From assembly GCA_030490835.1 (NCBI GenBank), contig CM059972.1:32963452-33027451 (forward strand): DNA of 64,000 nucleotides, given 5' to 3'. A model generated the notes under the pieces. It saw only the letters and a program-made list of their open reading frames with translations, was not told the DNA's origin and ran no database searches. Each line of letters opens with the position of its first letter. Position 1 is the stretch's first letter. Origin of the DNA: Annona cherimola (Eukaryota; Streptophyta; Magnoliopsida; Magnoliales; Annonaceae). A program made the position numbers and the translations under genes. Positions 12,880 to 21,187 of the stretch are shown piece after piece.

Positions 12880-14186
12880 TGTAATACCATGACCAACTGA
12901 GACCCATACATGTAACTTAAGCATTTAACTTTGATCAATTGTATTATTTATTTGAATGTTAGAAATTAAAGTCATTGATTAAGTAAGGTAATTAAATTAA
13001 TCACCATAGCTCAATGTGGGTTAACATGTACAAAGAGACCAAACAAGGTGTAGGGAATCATGATATGTTATGATTAATTATTTAATATATTATGATTTAA
13101 TTGATGACAATTATGATGATAATTATGAGATTGATACGATTATTGTTAGAAAATTCGTAACCTGTCGCCTATAAGGCGGATTGACATGAAATTTGAAGTA
13201 TAAGCACATGATGATGTGCTCTATCTTATGAATGGAATGAATTATGTCAATTATAATTTTATTAGGGTTTTAATGAATTAATTTGATCCAAATTCAAGAG
13301 ACGATTTCAAATGACCATAACTTACACTAGAAAGGTCCTTTTGAGATGAAATTTTCCGTGGATGGTTAAAATGAGATGGTTTATCATATGATTGGATTTG
13401 ATTAAGCTAATTATCATGAAAATACTTAATCACATAAGGACAAAATCAGTTGACTTTTGTCTTAAAAAAGTGACATTTTATTAATGGAAAGTCAAATGGG
13501 CTTAATGCTTGGAAATGAGGGGGAATTTTGGGATATTTTTGCTAATCCAAAAACTCAAAAATTTTGGGTAAAAGGGGCGGCAAAATTAAGAGTGTTTAAT
13601 GGCTGGATTTTGGGTAGTTTGTGTAGTCACAAAATGCCAAAATGGGGTGGCTAAGGGGGGACATGACCAAGGGCTATTTTGGGCAGAAATTTCATGATTA
13701 AAAATTTTGTAAAAATGCAAAATTAAAGGATAAATATGGGTATTATTTAACCTCAAAATAAGGTGGAAAAGGAAGGGTGAAAACAACTATATAGAGAAAG
13801 GGGGTTCCTGAACGTTCCCTCTAGTGGATAGCTTTGTGGAAAAAAACTAAGTGTTCAGCAAAGTGGACGTCCCAAGTTAGGGGAAAAGAGAGGAAAAAAG
13901 GAAGAAAAAGAGAAGAAAAAGAGAAGAAAAGAAAAGGAAGAAACCAAGCTTCACAAGTGGGAGCAAAACTACACAAGTTCAATTAGGGATTGAACCAAGT
14001 TTGATTTATTAATTTTCAAGTTTTCTAGCTCAATTCATGGATCATAAACTGATTCATTTATGAACCCTAAATGATGATTTATGAAGCTCTTAATAAGGTT
14101 ACTAAATGCTAAATGAATTAGAGGATTCAATTCAAGCTTTCAAGAATGTTATGTATGGTTTTAGGGTTGATTATCCTAAGTACACC
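12880..14186 (+). mobile_element. 5' part of the 3' LTR (L4) of the left gypsy element
   Basis: The LTR starts TGTAATACC directly after the polypurine tract. It follows L3 in order: the CCTATAAGGCGGATTGA block near 13165-13180, a TATATAGAG box at 13788-13796, a purine-rich leader (GAAGAAAAAGAGAAG) and the GATTCATTTATGAACCCTA region. It stops at 14186 where a different repeat (TGTACCGG) begins. The remaining roughly 2 kb of LTR is not found in the window. Confidence 0.83.
13788..13796 (+). promoter_or_regulatory. TATA-like box of LTR L4
   Basis: TATATAGAG sits where L3 has TATAAAAGG, followed by AAAGGGGGTTCC and a purine-rich leader. The call is by position within the LTR and is weaker than in L3. 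Confidence 0.4.
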
Positions 14187-14739
14187 TGTACCGGCCTCGA
14201 AAAATTTTTCGTTGTGAAAATAAATGCTTAATTAGTTCCCCAGCAAAATTTTAAAGCATTTAATTCTTTAACCGAGTCCGAGAAGTATATCACAAAAATA
14301 TTTTGCATTGTATTCCACATTCTGATTTTACATCTCTAACGAGAAAACCCTTGATTAAAAGAGTTGAATACAATAGTCTAAAAAATGATTATTTTATTGA
14401 AATGATAATGAAATGCGTAGAAGATTTTTCTATGACTTTACAAGTGCACGAAAAATCGCGTTTCATAAAAATACAAAGACAATGAGTACACTTCGCCTCG
14501 CGCCGTGACTTGAATGTGTGGTACATGACGCCACGTGTCATGACATAAATATGAGTTTACACTTAGCCCGTCGACCAGCGACGAATCGGTTTGGGAATAG
14601 TGAGAGGCTCGTCGGCTACAGCAGATTAGCATCTCCCGCTTTCAGCTTAATAAGTCAGCGTGTCCTGCATTTAGTCTCTGGATTGAATAATTGAGTGGTT
14701 TTACCAAGAAATAGATTTAACCAAATTTTAAAAATATGT

Positions 14740-15126
14740 TTGGGACAACTTGGACCAACTAAAGAAGTTTGGGCCCAACTGGGCTTAACTCAACCAATTT
14801 GGGCTCAACTGGGCTTATTGGAGGATTTTGGGCCCAAGTGGGCTTGTTGAAGAGTTTGGGCCCATCCTGGGCTTACCGGAGAATTTTGGGTCAAACTAGG
14901 ATGTTTTAAGCCACCCTGGGAAATTTTAGACTCAAATAAGGTTTTTTGAAGAATTTTGGGCCTAATTGGGCCTGCTGAAGGGTTTTAGGCCCACCTGGGC
15001 CTGCTAGAGGATTTTGGGCCCCACTACGCCCGTTGAAAGTTTTGGGCCCAAATGAGCCTTTTGGGAGGTTTTTGGGCCCACTCGAATCTGTTGAAGATTT
15101 TTGGGCCCATTTGAGCCTGGAGGCCT
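14740..15126. repeat. Tandem GGGCC-rich repeat, about 35-50 base unit
   Basis: A loosely repeated unit reads roughly TTTTGGGCCCAACTGGGCTT plus TGTTGAAGA. I count about nine units, each with a GGGCC or GGGCCC core, diverged at single bases. Copy 2 of element X keeps only about two units (48055-48125). The unit gives overlapping open frames but no protein signal. Confidence 0.9.
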
Positions 15127-16505
15127 TTAATATATATATACGTATTTTAGAAAATAATATATATATTTTTGGAGGTCTCGAATATATATGTATTTTAGAA
15201 AATAATATATATATTTTTGGAAGCCTTTTAATATATATATGTATTTTAGAAAATAATATATATATTTTTGGAGGCCTTGAATATATATATGTATAATATA
15301 TATATATTTGGAGGCATTTTAAAATATATATATATATAAATAATAGTTGAAGAAAATTAAAAGACTTACGTTTTCTCTTCTTTTTCTTTTTTTGGGGTGA
15401 GAGAACTTGTCCCGGGATCCCGAGCCTCATATATTATATTTTTTAATCATAAAAAAAAACTTAGCCTCGTGTTCGACTCAACCCACCACCTGGGGAGTAT
15501 TTACGTGGGGAGTATGTATATATATATATTTAGAAAATAATATATATATATTTGAAAGCCCTTTAATATATATATATATATGTGTATTTTAGAAAATAAT
15601 ATATATATTTTTGGAGGCCTTGAATATATATATATTTTAGAAGATAATATATATTTTTGGAAGCCATTAATATATATATATATATATGTATTTTAGAAAA
15701 TAATATATATATTTTGGAGGCCTTGAATATATATATGTATTTTAGAAAATAATATATATTTTTGGAAGCCTTTTAATATATACATGGCACGCCCGGTGGG
15801 ACCCCGGGATCCTAGACCTCTCTAAATATATATATTATTCTTATATTTTTTATTATAAAAAAGTACTTAGCACCGTGTATTGACTCAACCCACCACCTGG
15901 GGAGTATTTACTTGGGGAATAATATATATATTTTGAAAGCCCTTTAATATATATATGTATTTTAGAAAATAATGTATATATTTTTGGAAGAGTTTTAATA
16001 TATATGTATTTTAGAAAATAATATATATATATATATTTTTGGAGGCCTTTTAATATATATATTTTAGATTATAATATATATATTTCAAGGCTCTTTTTTA
16101 AAAATATATAGGTTTATTTAAAAACGCGAGGAAAACTAAAATATGTGGAAAACTTACGGCTTTTTTCTTTTTTTTGGGGATGAGGAGACTCATCTCGAGA
16201 TCCCGGGCCTCTCTAAATATATATATATATTTTTAAAAAAAGTACTTAGCCTTGTGTATCGACTCAACCCACAACTTGGGGAGTATTTACTTGGGGAGTA
16301 TGTAAAATAATATATATATATATATTGAAAACCCTTAAATATATATATGTATTTTAGATAATAATATATATATTTTTGGAGGCCATTAATATATATTTAT
16401 ATATATTTTAGAAAATAATATATATATTTTTGGAAGCCTTTTAATATATATATATATGTATGTATTTTAGAAAATAATATATTTTTGAAGGCTTCTTTAT
16501 ATATA
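15127..16505. repeat. AT-rich higher-order tandem repeat
   Basis: The basic unit of 45-60 bases is (AT)n, GTATTTTAGAAAATAAT, (AT)n, then TTTTTGGAGGCCTT or GGAAGCC. Runs of it are separated by a second module with CCCGGGATCC, CTTAGC, CGACTCAACCCACCACCTGG and GGAGTATTTAC. That module recurs near 15410-15515, 15800-15920 and 16193-16300, giving a compound period near 390 bases. Copy 2 of X has just a few basic units (48150-48350). It is not a CRISPR array: units are contiguous and there are no unique spacers. Confidence 0.92.
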
Positions 16506-16652
16506 TATCAAAATTATCAAAGAAATTTTTAAAAAAATGAATGAGAACTCATGTTCTCTGTTGGGGTGGAGAGTTGAGAATGGGTGTCTCGGGGCTGTCT
16601 CCTCTCTATCCCGTCCACCCTCTCTGCCTTTTTAAAATGCGCGCTTACACCT

Positions 16653-16661
16653 CCATTTATA
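16653..16661 (-). promoter_or_regulatory. TATA box of element X copy 1
   Basis: CCATTTATA reads TATAAATGG on the - strand, in the context GCCTATAAATGGAG. The same box is conserved at 48492-48500 in copy 2. It points transcription toward lower coordinates, the direction of the Tat pol genes, which supports reading X as a - strand LTR. Confidence 0.55.
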
Positions 16662-16930
16662 GGCTTGGCCATGTGGTTCTGCGTGTCTACGTTATTCGGC
16701 GTCCAGCGAATTCCATCACGCGGAATCGAGTTCCACAGAACCTTGACCCTGCGCATTTCAAGTGTACTTCTTACGCAAAACTCGAATTCAGCGGGTCTTT
16801 TGACTTGATTCACAAGCAACGTGACTTCATTGGGTCTATTAGCGACGTCTTCGTCATGAGTTTCTAAAAAAGAAAGGAAAAAAATGTTTCTCCAGCCTCG
16901 TCGAGCTAGTATTTTTGAACTCAGCATAAG

Positions 16931-18250
16931 TAGTGTTATTAAAACCGGACCGGTCGGTCGAACCGGTCGGACCGGGAACCGGTCCCATGGCCGGTTCGAT
17001 CCGATACGGTTCGGTTCGATTACCAGAAACCGCTCAAACCGGTGAACCGGCGGTCGAACCATATTTACCGGTTCGACCGGGTTCGATCGGTCGGTTAATA
17101 AAATAATGATAATTAAATATATATATTTAAAAAAAAAACCGAAACGCGTGCCCTGACTGCCTACCCGACGCCTTCGTCTTCTTCCCCATTTCGACAAAAC
17201 CCTAGCGCTGCGACGCTACCTCGCGCCCGCGCCCGCGCCCGCCTGCCCCGGTCCAGTCCTCGGCGGTCATCTCCGGTCGTTAATCTTCCTCTTCGCCGGC
17301 GCCAGCAGGATCCCGCCTCCCGGCACTCCCGCATCCCTCTGCCCTGTCTCCGTCGCCTGCACGATCCCGCCACCCACGCAGTCCGCCGGCCCTCGTCTTC
17401 CTCGCCGGGCAACGCTGCTGCCCACGCACGCCGTCCGTCTCTGGTCGCTGTCCGTCTCCGGTCCTGCGCCGTCCGTCTCCGGTCATCTGTCTCCGGTCGT
17501 CTGTCTCTGGTCGCCGTCTGCTTCGCCGTCGCCGTCTCGCTGCCTCGCCGTCCGTCTCTGCCTCTCTGCCTGCGTACAGTATTCTTAGTTTCAAATCTAC
17601 AAATTTAAAATTTTAACATATTTTAATTTTTAAAATGTTTAGTATTCTTAATTTTAAAATGTTTAGTATTCTACTATTCTTAGTTTTAAAAAATTAAAAA
17701 GCAAAAAATCAAAATATAAATATAAAATACCAAATATATTTTAAAAATACCAGATTTTAGTTTTACAACATGAAAATAATCAAATATATTTTAGTTAAAT
17801 AATTTTATGAAAATAACCTAAGTACATAATTACATATTGCAATCCTAGCTCAAGGTGTAAATTTAATAATATTGCTAACAAATTAACAAATTAACTATAG
17901 GTTATAAAATATTATAATTAATTAAATGATATCGCATCTTGCATAAATAACTAAATATGCAACCACTATTTCAATTAACTGTATGGTTGATGCACTCTTG
18001 CATGATTTGAGGATAGAAGGTCAGATGACAAATGATAAATATGCATAGTTGATTATAAGGAATAAACTATTAAGTTTATCAAAATATTTAATTATTTATT
18101 TAAAATTTTAAAAAATTTAATATTTATTACATCATAAATATGTCATGCTGACGTCACCGGTTCGAACCAGTTTAATTAACCAGTCGAACCGGTTCGAACC
18201 AGACTAGTTCCTTTACCAGTTCAATCACCGGTTCGGTTCTGACAACATTG
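16931..18250. mobile_element. Non-autonomous hAT-like transposon
   Basis: An exact 8-base target duplication AGCATAAG flanks it (16923-16930 and 18251-18258). Ends are imperfect inverted repeats: TAGTGTTATTAAAACCGGAC on the left, and CAATGTTGTCAGAACCGAAC for the right end read inward. Subterminal zones (16945-17100 and 18155-18240) are dense in CCGGT, GGTTCGA and AACCGG on both strands, as hAT transposases prefer. No transposase frame is present. The middle holds a GC-rich block (17150-17580) with AAACCCTAG and a GTCTCCGGTC minisatellite, then AT-rich filler. Removing it restores the heme oxygenase frame, so it inserted after that fragment was captured. Confidence 0.92.
17150..17580. repeat. 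GC-rich block with GTCCGTCTCCGGTC minisatellite inside the hAT element
   Basis: Base composition jumps to GC-rich between AT-rich flanks. It opens with ACAAAACCCTAGCGCTGCGA, which looks like a plant 5' untranslated region with a telo-box (AAACCCTA). It then holds repeats of GCCCGC and about seven copies of a CCGTCTCYGGTC-type unit (17440-17545). It may be a captured gene start. The long frames here are repeat-driven and I recognise no protein. Confidence 0.65.
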
Positions 18251-18605
18251 AGCATAAGACGGATGTGCTGCTTTTCAAACGATTCTCTCAAGAGTATCGT
18301 AGACCAACTTGTTATTCCACCAAGAACTTGAGATACCCATCAATAGAGGGCTCCCATTTCGCAACTGGTGGAGCATCCGACTCCTTCTCCCCTTCCTTGG
18401 CCTGGTACTTGGTATGCAGTTTCATTGCTACGAACCGCATTTCCTCCATGAAGCCCTTCGCCTCCCAGAGATACCACCTCTTTGGTTTCTCGCCGGTCGT
18501 CGCCAGCAGTTCTCAGAGGCATTAGGCAAGGAAGAAAGCCGTGAGCAGGGAATTTTGAGGTTTGTTTCGTGAAGAAAGGATTGTGAAATGGGTGTGTAAG
18601 AAGCC

Positions 18606-18790
18606 ATCAACTTCGCCCTCGGCTTTACAGGCTTGAAATGGTAAGCCTGAAACCTTGCCACGGTGCGTAGCGCGGAAAGGAGCTGTTCCTCAATCTCAGA
18701 TCCATCGACCTCCAATACCCTTAATGCCCGAGCGACAGCCTCAACGGTACTGACGCACCCAAGAATGACTCCTTCCTCAACACGAGCTAT
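18606..18790 (-). pseudogene. DTW-domain protein fragment (TSR3/DTWD-like C-terminal part)
   Basis: The - strand frame reads GVILGCVSTVEAVARALRVL, then EVDGSEIEEQLLSALRTVAR and FQAYHFKPVKPRAKL. This resembles the C-terminal helix segment of plant DTW proteins, where an STxEA motif precedes A-x-x-L-R-x-L-E; the family includes tRNA-uridine aminocarboxypropyltransferases. The DTW signature itself would lie upstream and is not here. No stop falls inside this stretch. It is fused directly to the HOP piece upstream and leads into heme oxygenase downstream, with about 90 unassigned bases between. I am moderately sure of the family. Confidence 0.6.
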
Positions 18791-18797
18791 AACTCAA

Positions 18798-18992
18798 AAG
18801 CGCTATCCCCATCTCCTTGGCGTGCTGCCACGTTTAACAAAAACCCAAGCACCTGCATCATCCGGGGATCCGAGAAATACTTATTGATGTTGTTCGGATT
18901 TCGCTGCTCGTCCTGCAACATCTTCAGGAAATCTGGCTGCTAAAGGTATCCGTGCGTTGTCGGGTCCGCCGTTAGCTTTGCCCATACATCCA
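18798..18992 (-). pseudogene. HOP/STI1 co-chaperone fragment (STI1 domain)
   Basis: The - strand reads WAKLTADPTTHGYL, stop, QPDFLKMLQDEQRNPNNINK and then YFSDPRMMQVLGFLLNV. This matches the first STI1 (DP) domain of plant Hsp70-Hsp90 organizing protein in order and spacing; the family bridges Hsp70 and Hsp90 through TPR domains. The TPR repeats are absent, one in-frame stop is present, and homology ends where the DTW fragment begins. About 60 residues remain. It cannot be functional. Confidence 0.8.
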
Positions 18993-19640
18993 CCAACCGC
19001 TTCTTCCAACTCCCACCGCATTGCTCACCGCTTCCTTTTTATTTCTAGATTTGTCTCGATGTTGAAACTCCTGAAACCAACTCCTCGTCGTGTCCATCCC
19101 TCTCAAAACAACACTATCAATCCGCTGAATCGTACTGTGGCTAAGACGATGAAACCGAAGAAAATCAGATCCGAACCGTCAAAGATTTGTCTCGGCTCCA
19201 ACTTTAAGACAATTAATCCACAAGCACATGTGCTAGTGAACCTCCGTCAATCTACAACAATGAAAATACTCGCGCCCTTCTAAACCGTAGTTCGAGATCT
19301 TCCCTCCTTGAATCAGGACAGAATCAACATCCGCAGCATCCAAGTGCAGACAGTTCATTAGTAGATTTCCATAGCCGCGTGATTCTCCGAAGGAAAAAAA
19401 AAGTGGAATCGAATCCTCATAAGCCAAGAAAATAAAGCAAATCTCGATTTTTCGATTTTCACTGGAAAAATAGGTTGTGGAGACGAAGAGCTTTCTCTTT
19501 CTTGCTCTCTTTTTCTGCCTAAGTAGCACTGACAAGTTAGAATCTCTCCCACTCTCCTGTTTCTCTTTTTCCCGGGCAGGACCCTGATGCTTCCTCGTCT
19601 TGCGCTGGGGTTGGAGTCGCCATTTCCGTCGCAAAGGTTG
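18993..19640 (-). other. Gene-like sequence upstream of the HOP fragment, unidentified
   Basis: On the - strand there is a start-like ATGGCGACTCCAACCCCAGC context near 19623 with a short frame MATPTPAQDEEASGSCPGKR. It is followed by a TC- and A-rich stretch and a frame with CLHLDAADVDSVLIQGGKIS near 19290-19360. Codon composition and CpG content look genic and unlike the surrounding AT-rich repeats. I do not recognise the product. It may be part of another captured gene, or leader and intron of one already named. Frames are short and interrupted, so no function is proposed. Confidence 0.35.
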
Positions 19641-19670
19641 TGAGACGAAGATTTATATATATATATATAT

Positions 19671-20051
19671 GGATGCTGTTCCGGTGCAGCATCACTGCAC
19701 CGGAACAGCGGTGCAGTGGGCTCCAAATGGGCCCCACATGATCATGAAATCATGATCTACTCCGCCCATTGTATTTAGAATAATGTATTCTATTACCATA
19801 CCAATTTTCATCCCAATCAGATACTTTAAAGTTGTTATTTACATCAAACTATTTTATTACGTTGGATTTGTACCATTTTCAGATGGGGCCCATATACATA
19901 TCTGATTGGGATGAAAATTGGTGTGGTAATAGAATACATTATTTTAAATACAATGGGTGAAGTAGATCATGATTTTATGATTATGTGGGGCCCATTTGGG
20001 GCCCACTGCACCGCTATTCCGGTGCAGCGTCACTGCACCGGAACAACCCTC
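19671..20051. mobile_element. Foldback MITE with long inverted repeats
   Basis: The left arm (CTGTTCCGGTGCAGCATCAC, then TGCACCGGAA and AGCGGTGCAGTGGGC) and the right arm read inward (TTGTTCCGGTGCAGTGACGC and so on) pair over about 150 bases. This includes the ATTTTCATCCCAATCAGATA blocks, leaving a short central loop. Each arm end contains its own smaller palindrome, CCGGTGCAG...CTGCACCGG. Both flanks are (TA)n, so the target duplication cannot be read unambiguously and the superfamily stays open. There is no coding capacity. It sits inside the candidate Tat LTR. Confidence 0.85.
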
Positions 20052-20690
20052 TATATATATATATTTGTTCTCTTTTCTTTTTTTTTTTGCTTTCTAAAAT
20101 AAAAATATTTTCACAACAGAGGCAATGGCCGCAGAGCGGGGAAGAAAAATTGTCTGGGGTATATCATTATTATTATTATTTTATTATTACTACTACTACT
20201 ACTATTATTATTATTATTATTATTTATTTATTTTTTATTTTTTTTCTTTTAGGCCTATCATCACCATAAAACCCGGTAGATTTCAAGTGGGCACAATCTC
20301 CCATTGAAATTTTCTACTCGGGTTGCCAAGGCTTACCTTGCCCAAGATGCTTCTTTTTTTTTTAACCTTTTTTCCTTTTTGTAATAAATTTGCCGATCTA
20401 TAAACAAATTTCTTTCTCTTTTTAAATAAAAAAATAATAATAAATAAAAATCTTGGCTATGTGTGATTTCATAATAATAAATTTTTTTAGCCATTTGCAA
20501 TTTTTCTTCTTCTTCTTCTTGTTTTTTTTGCCATCAATTTTCATAATTTTCTCTTTTCTTCTTTTTTTTCTTTTTTTTTTCCTTCTTTTTTTTGTATGAA
20601 AGATCAAATAATTTCATAAACTGAAATTAATCATATAATTGTAATGTACCCATGGTTCAAAATATACCTCATCAAATGCCCCCTCAGAAA
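20052..20690. repeat. Low-complexity T-rich DNA with (ATT)/(ACT) microsatellite
   Basis: This holds (TA)n beside the MITE, poly-T runs, an ATT/ACT trinucleotide array (20167-20228) and TTC/TTTTC tracts (20505-20595). I see no gene. Under the Tat model it belongs to the U3 part of the - strand 3' LTR. A motif reading GAGGGGGCATTTGATGAGG on the - strand near 20680 is a weaker polypurine-tract look-alike. Confidence 0.75.
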
Positions 20691-20935
20691 TTATGCCGTC
20701 GTGGGCCACTTGTAAAGGCATGATTCCTGACATGTTGTATGACAAGCGTCTCTTGACTCATTTTCTTTTCTTGCTGGAATTAAACGACACGCTTTTATCA
20801 TTAATGAGATTTTTTTTTGCGGCTAGGCACAACGCCTCGAGAGCTTTAAAAAGTCAACGAGCCTATAGTCCTATGATTTGTGGGTTTGAGGTACCGCTAC
20901 ATAGTTATTTATACTTAGCGGATTTCATTCAATGC

Positions 20936-20947
20936 CCCCCTTTATGC
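20936..20947 (-). other. Candidate polypurine tract of the Tat element
   Basis: On the - strand TAAAGGGGGGCAT is followed by TGAATGAAATCC. This is what a polypurine tract plus a TG-starting LTR should look like, placed beyond the antisense PMD gene as in Tat elements with that layout. It would set the 3' LTR start near 20935. It is not confirmed, because the 5' LTR copy is truncated before this point and the two starts cannot be compared. Confidence 0.45.
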
Positions 20948-21187
20948 TGAGTCGTATATATTTTTTCCTCTCTTTTTTTCGAAATGGCCCACGGGTTACA
21001 CTGGCTTCTTTTTTCAGATTTGACAGTCACTGCTCATTTGGATTCTTAAGAGGAGGAGCATTTTGATTGCTGGCACTAAAGCATCCACAACTTTCTTCAT
21101 TTATACTTTTGTAGCGAAGCCATAACGTGCGGTAGTTCTCTTCTTTTCCTTCTCTCTCTCTCTTTTTTTTTTTTTTTTTTGCAGGCA
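20948..21187 (+). other. Leader region of the antisense PMD gene
   Basis: Between the candidate polypurine tract and the ATG at 21188 there is no frame. The last 60 bases are a strong polypyrimidine run (CTCTCTCTC then about 20 T) ending GCAG before GCAATGGCT, a good 3' splice site. This suggests that the start codon lies just inside an exon after a leader intron. Confidence 0.5.

Larger units (their letters stand above)
14187..16883 (-). mobile_element. Element X copy 1, candidate 3' LTR end of the Tat element
   Basis: From TGTACCGG at 14187 the sequence matches 47461-48739 (TGTACCGA) nearly base for base for its first 350 bases and last 400 bases. Between them it is longer because of repeat expansion. 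Read on the - strand there is a TATA box (16653-16661), a leader of about 2.4 kb made of tandem repeats, and the end ...CGGTACA, as expected for an LTR 3' end. The flank is ACACC (14182-14186). Copies 1 and 2 sit at opposite ends of the - strand Tat coding region, which suggests they are its two LTRs. X could instead be an independent element; I cannot define its - strand start with certainty. Confidence 0.6.
16884..18515 (-). pseudogene. Heme oxygenase (HO1/HY1-type) gene fragment, split by a hAT element
   Basis: On the - strand 18515-18259 translates to EKPKRWYLWEAKGFMEEMRF, then VAMKLHTKYQAKEGEKE, KWEPSIDGYLKFLVE and, after a frameshift, LVYDTLERIV. Across the hAT insertion it continues HPSYAEFKNT and a degenerate RLEKH. 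These match the start of the mature plant plastid heme oxygenase in order and spacing; the family opens heme to biliverdin for phytochrome chromophore synthesis. Only roughly the first 100 residues of the mature protein are present. The transit peptide and most of the helical heme-binding domain are absent, and stops and a frameshift are visible. It directly follows the DTW fragment in the same orientation. The final few codons also occur at the end of X copy 2 (near 48725-48739). Confidence 0.85.

Noticed and set aside
15127..16505. CRISPR-like regular repeats
   Set aside because: Units are contiguous and AT-rich with no unique spacers, in a plant nuclear context.
16529..17197. 222-codon frame on the - strand
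   Set aside because: It runs from the hAT end across its subterminal repeats into the element X promoter region; it crosses a transposon boundary and cannot be one gene.
17161..17594. Arginine-rich frames on the - strand in the GC-rich block
   Set aside because: Their composition reflects the CCGTCTCCGGTC repeat, and no domain is recognisable.
16884..18992. A working heme oxygenase or HOP gene
   Set aside because: Only parts of each protein are present, with stops, a frameshift and a hAT insertion.
14187..20051. Helitron as carrier of the captured gene pieces
   Set aside because: The shared end reads CGGTACA with no CTRR end or adjacent hairpin, and the other end shows no TC start. Not fully excluded, but unsupported.
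20665..20690. Alternative Tat polypurine tract (GAGGGGGCATTTGATGAGG on the - strand)
   Set aside because: It could be the real LTR start, but the tract at 20936-20947 is purer and closer to the antisense gene; left as the weaker candidate.
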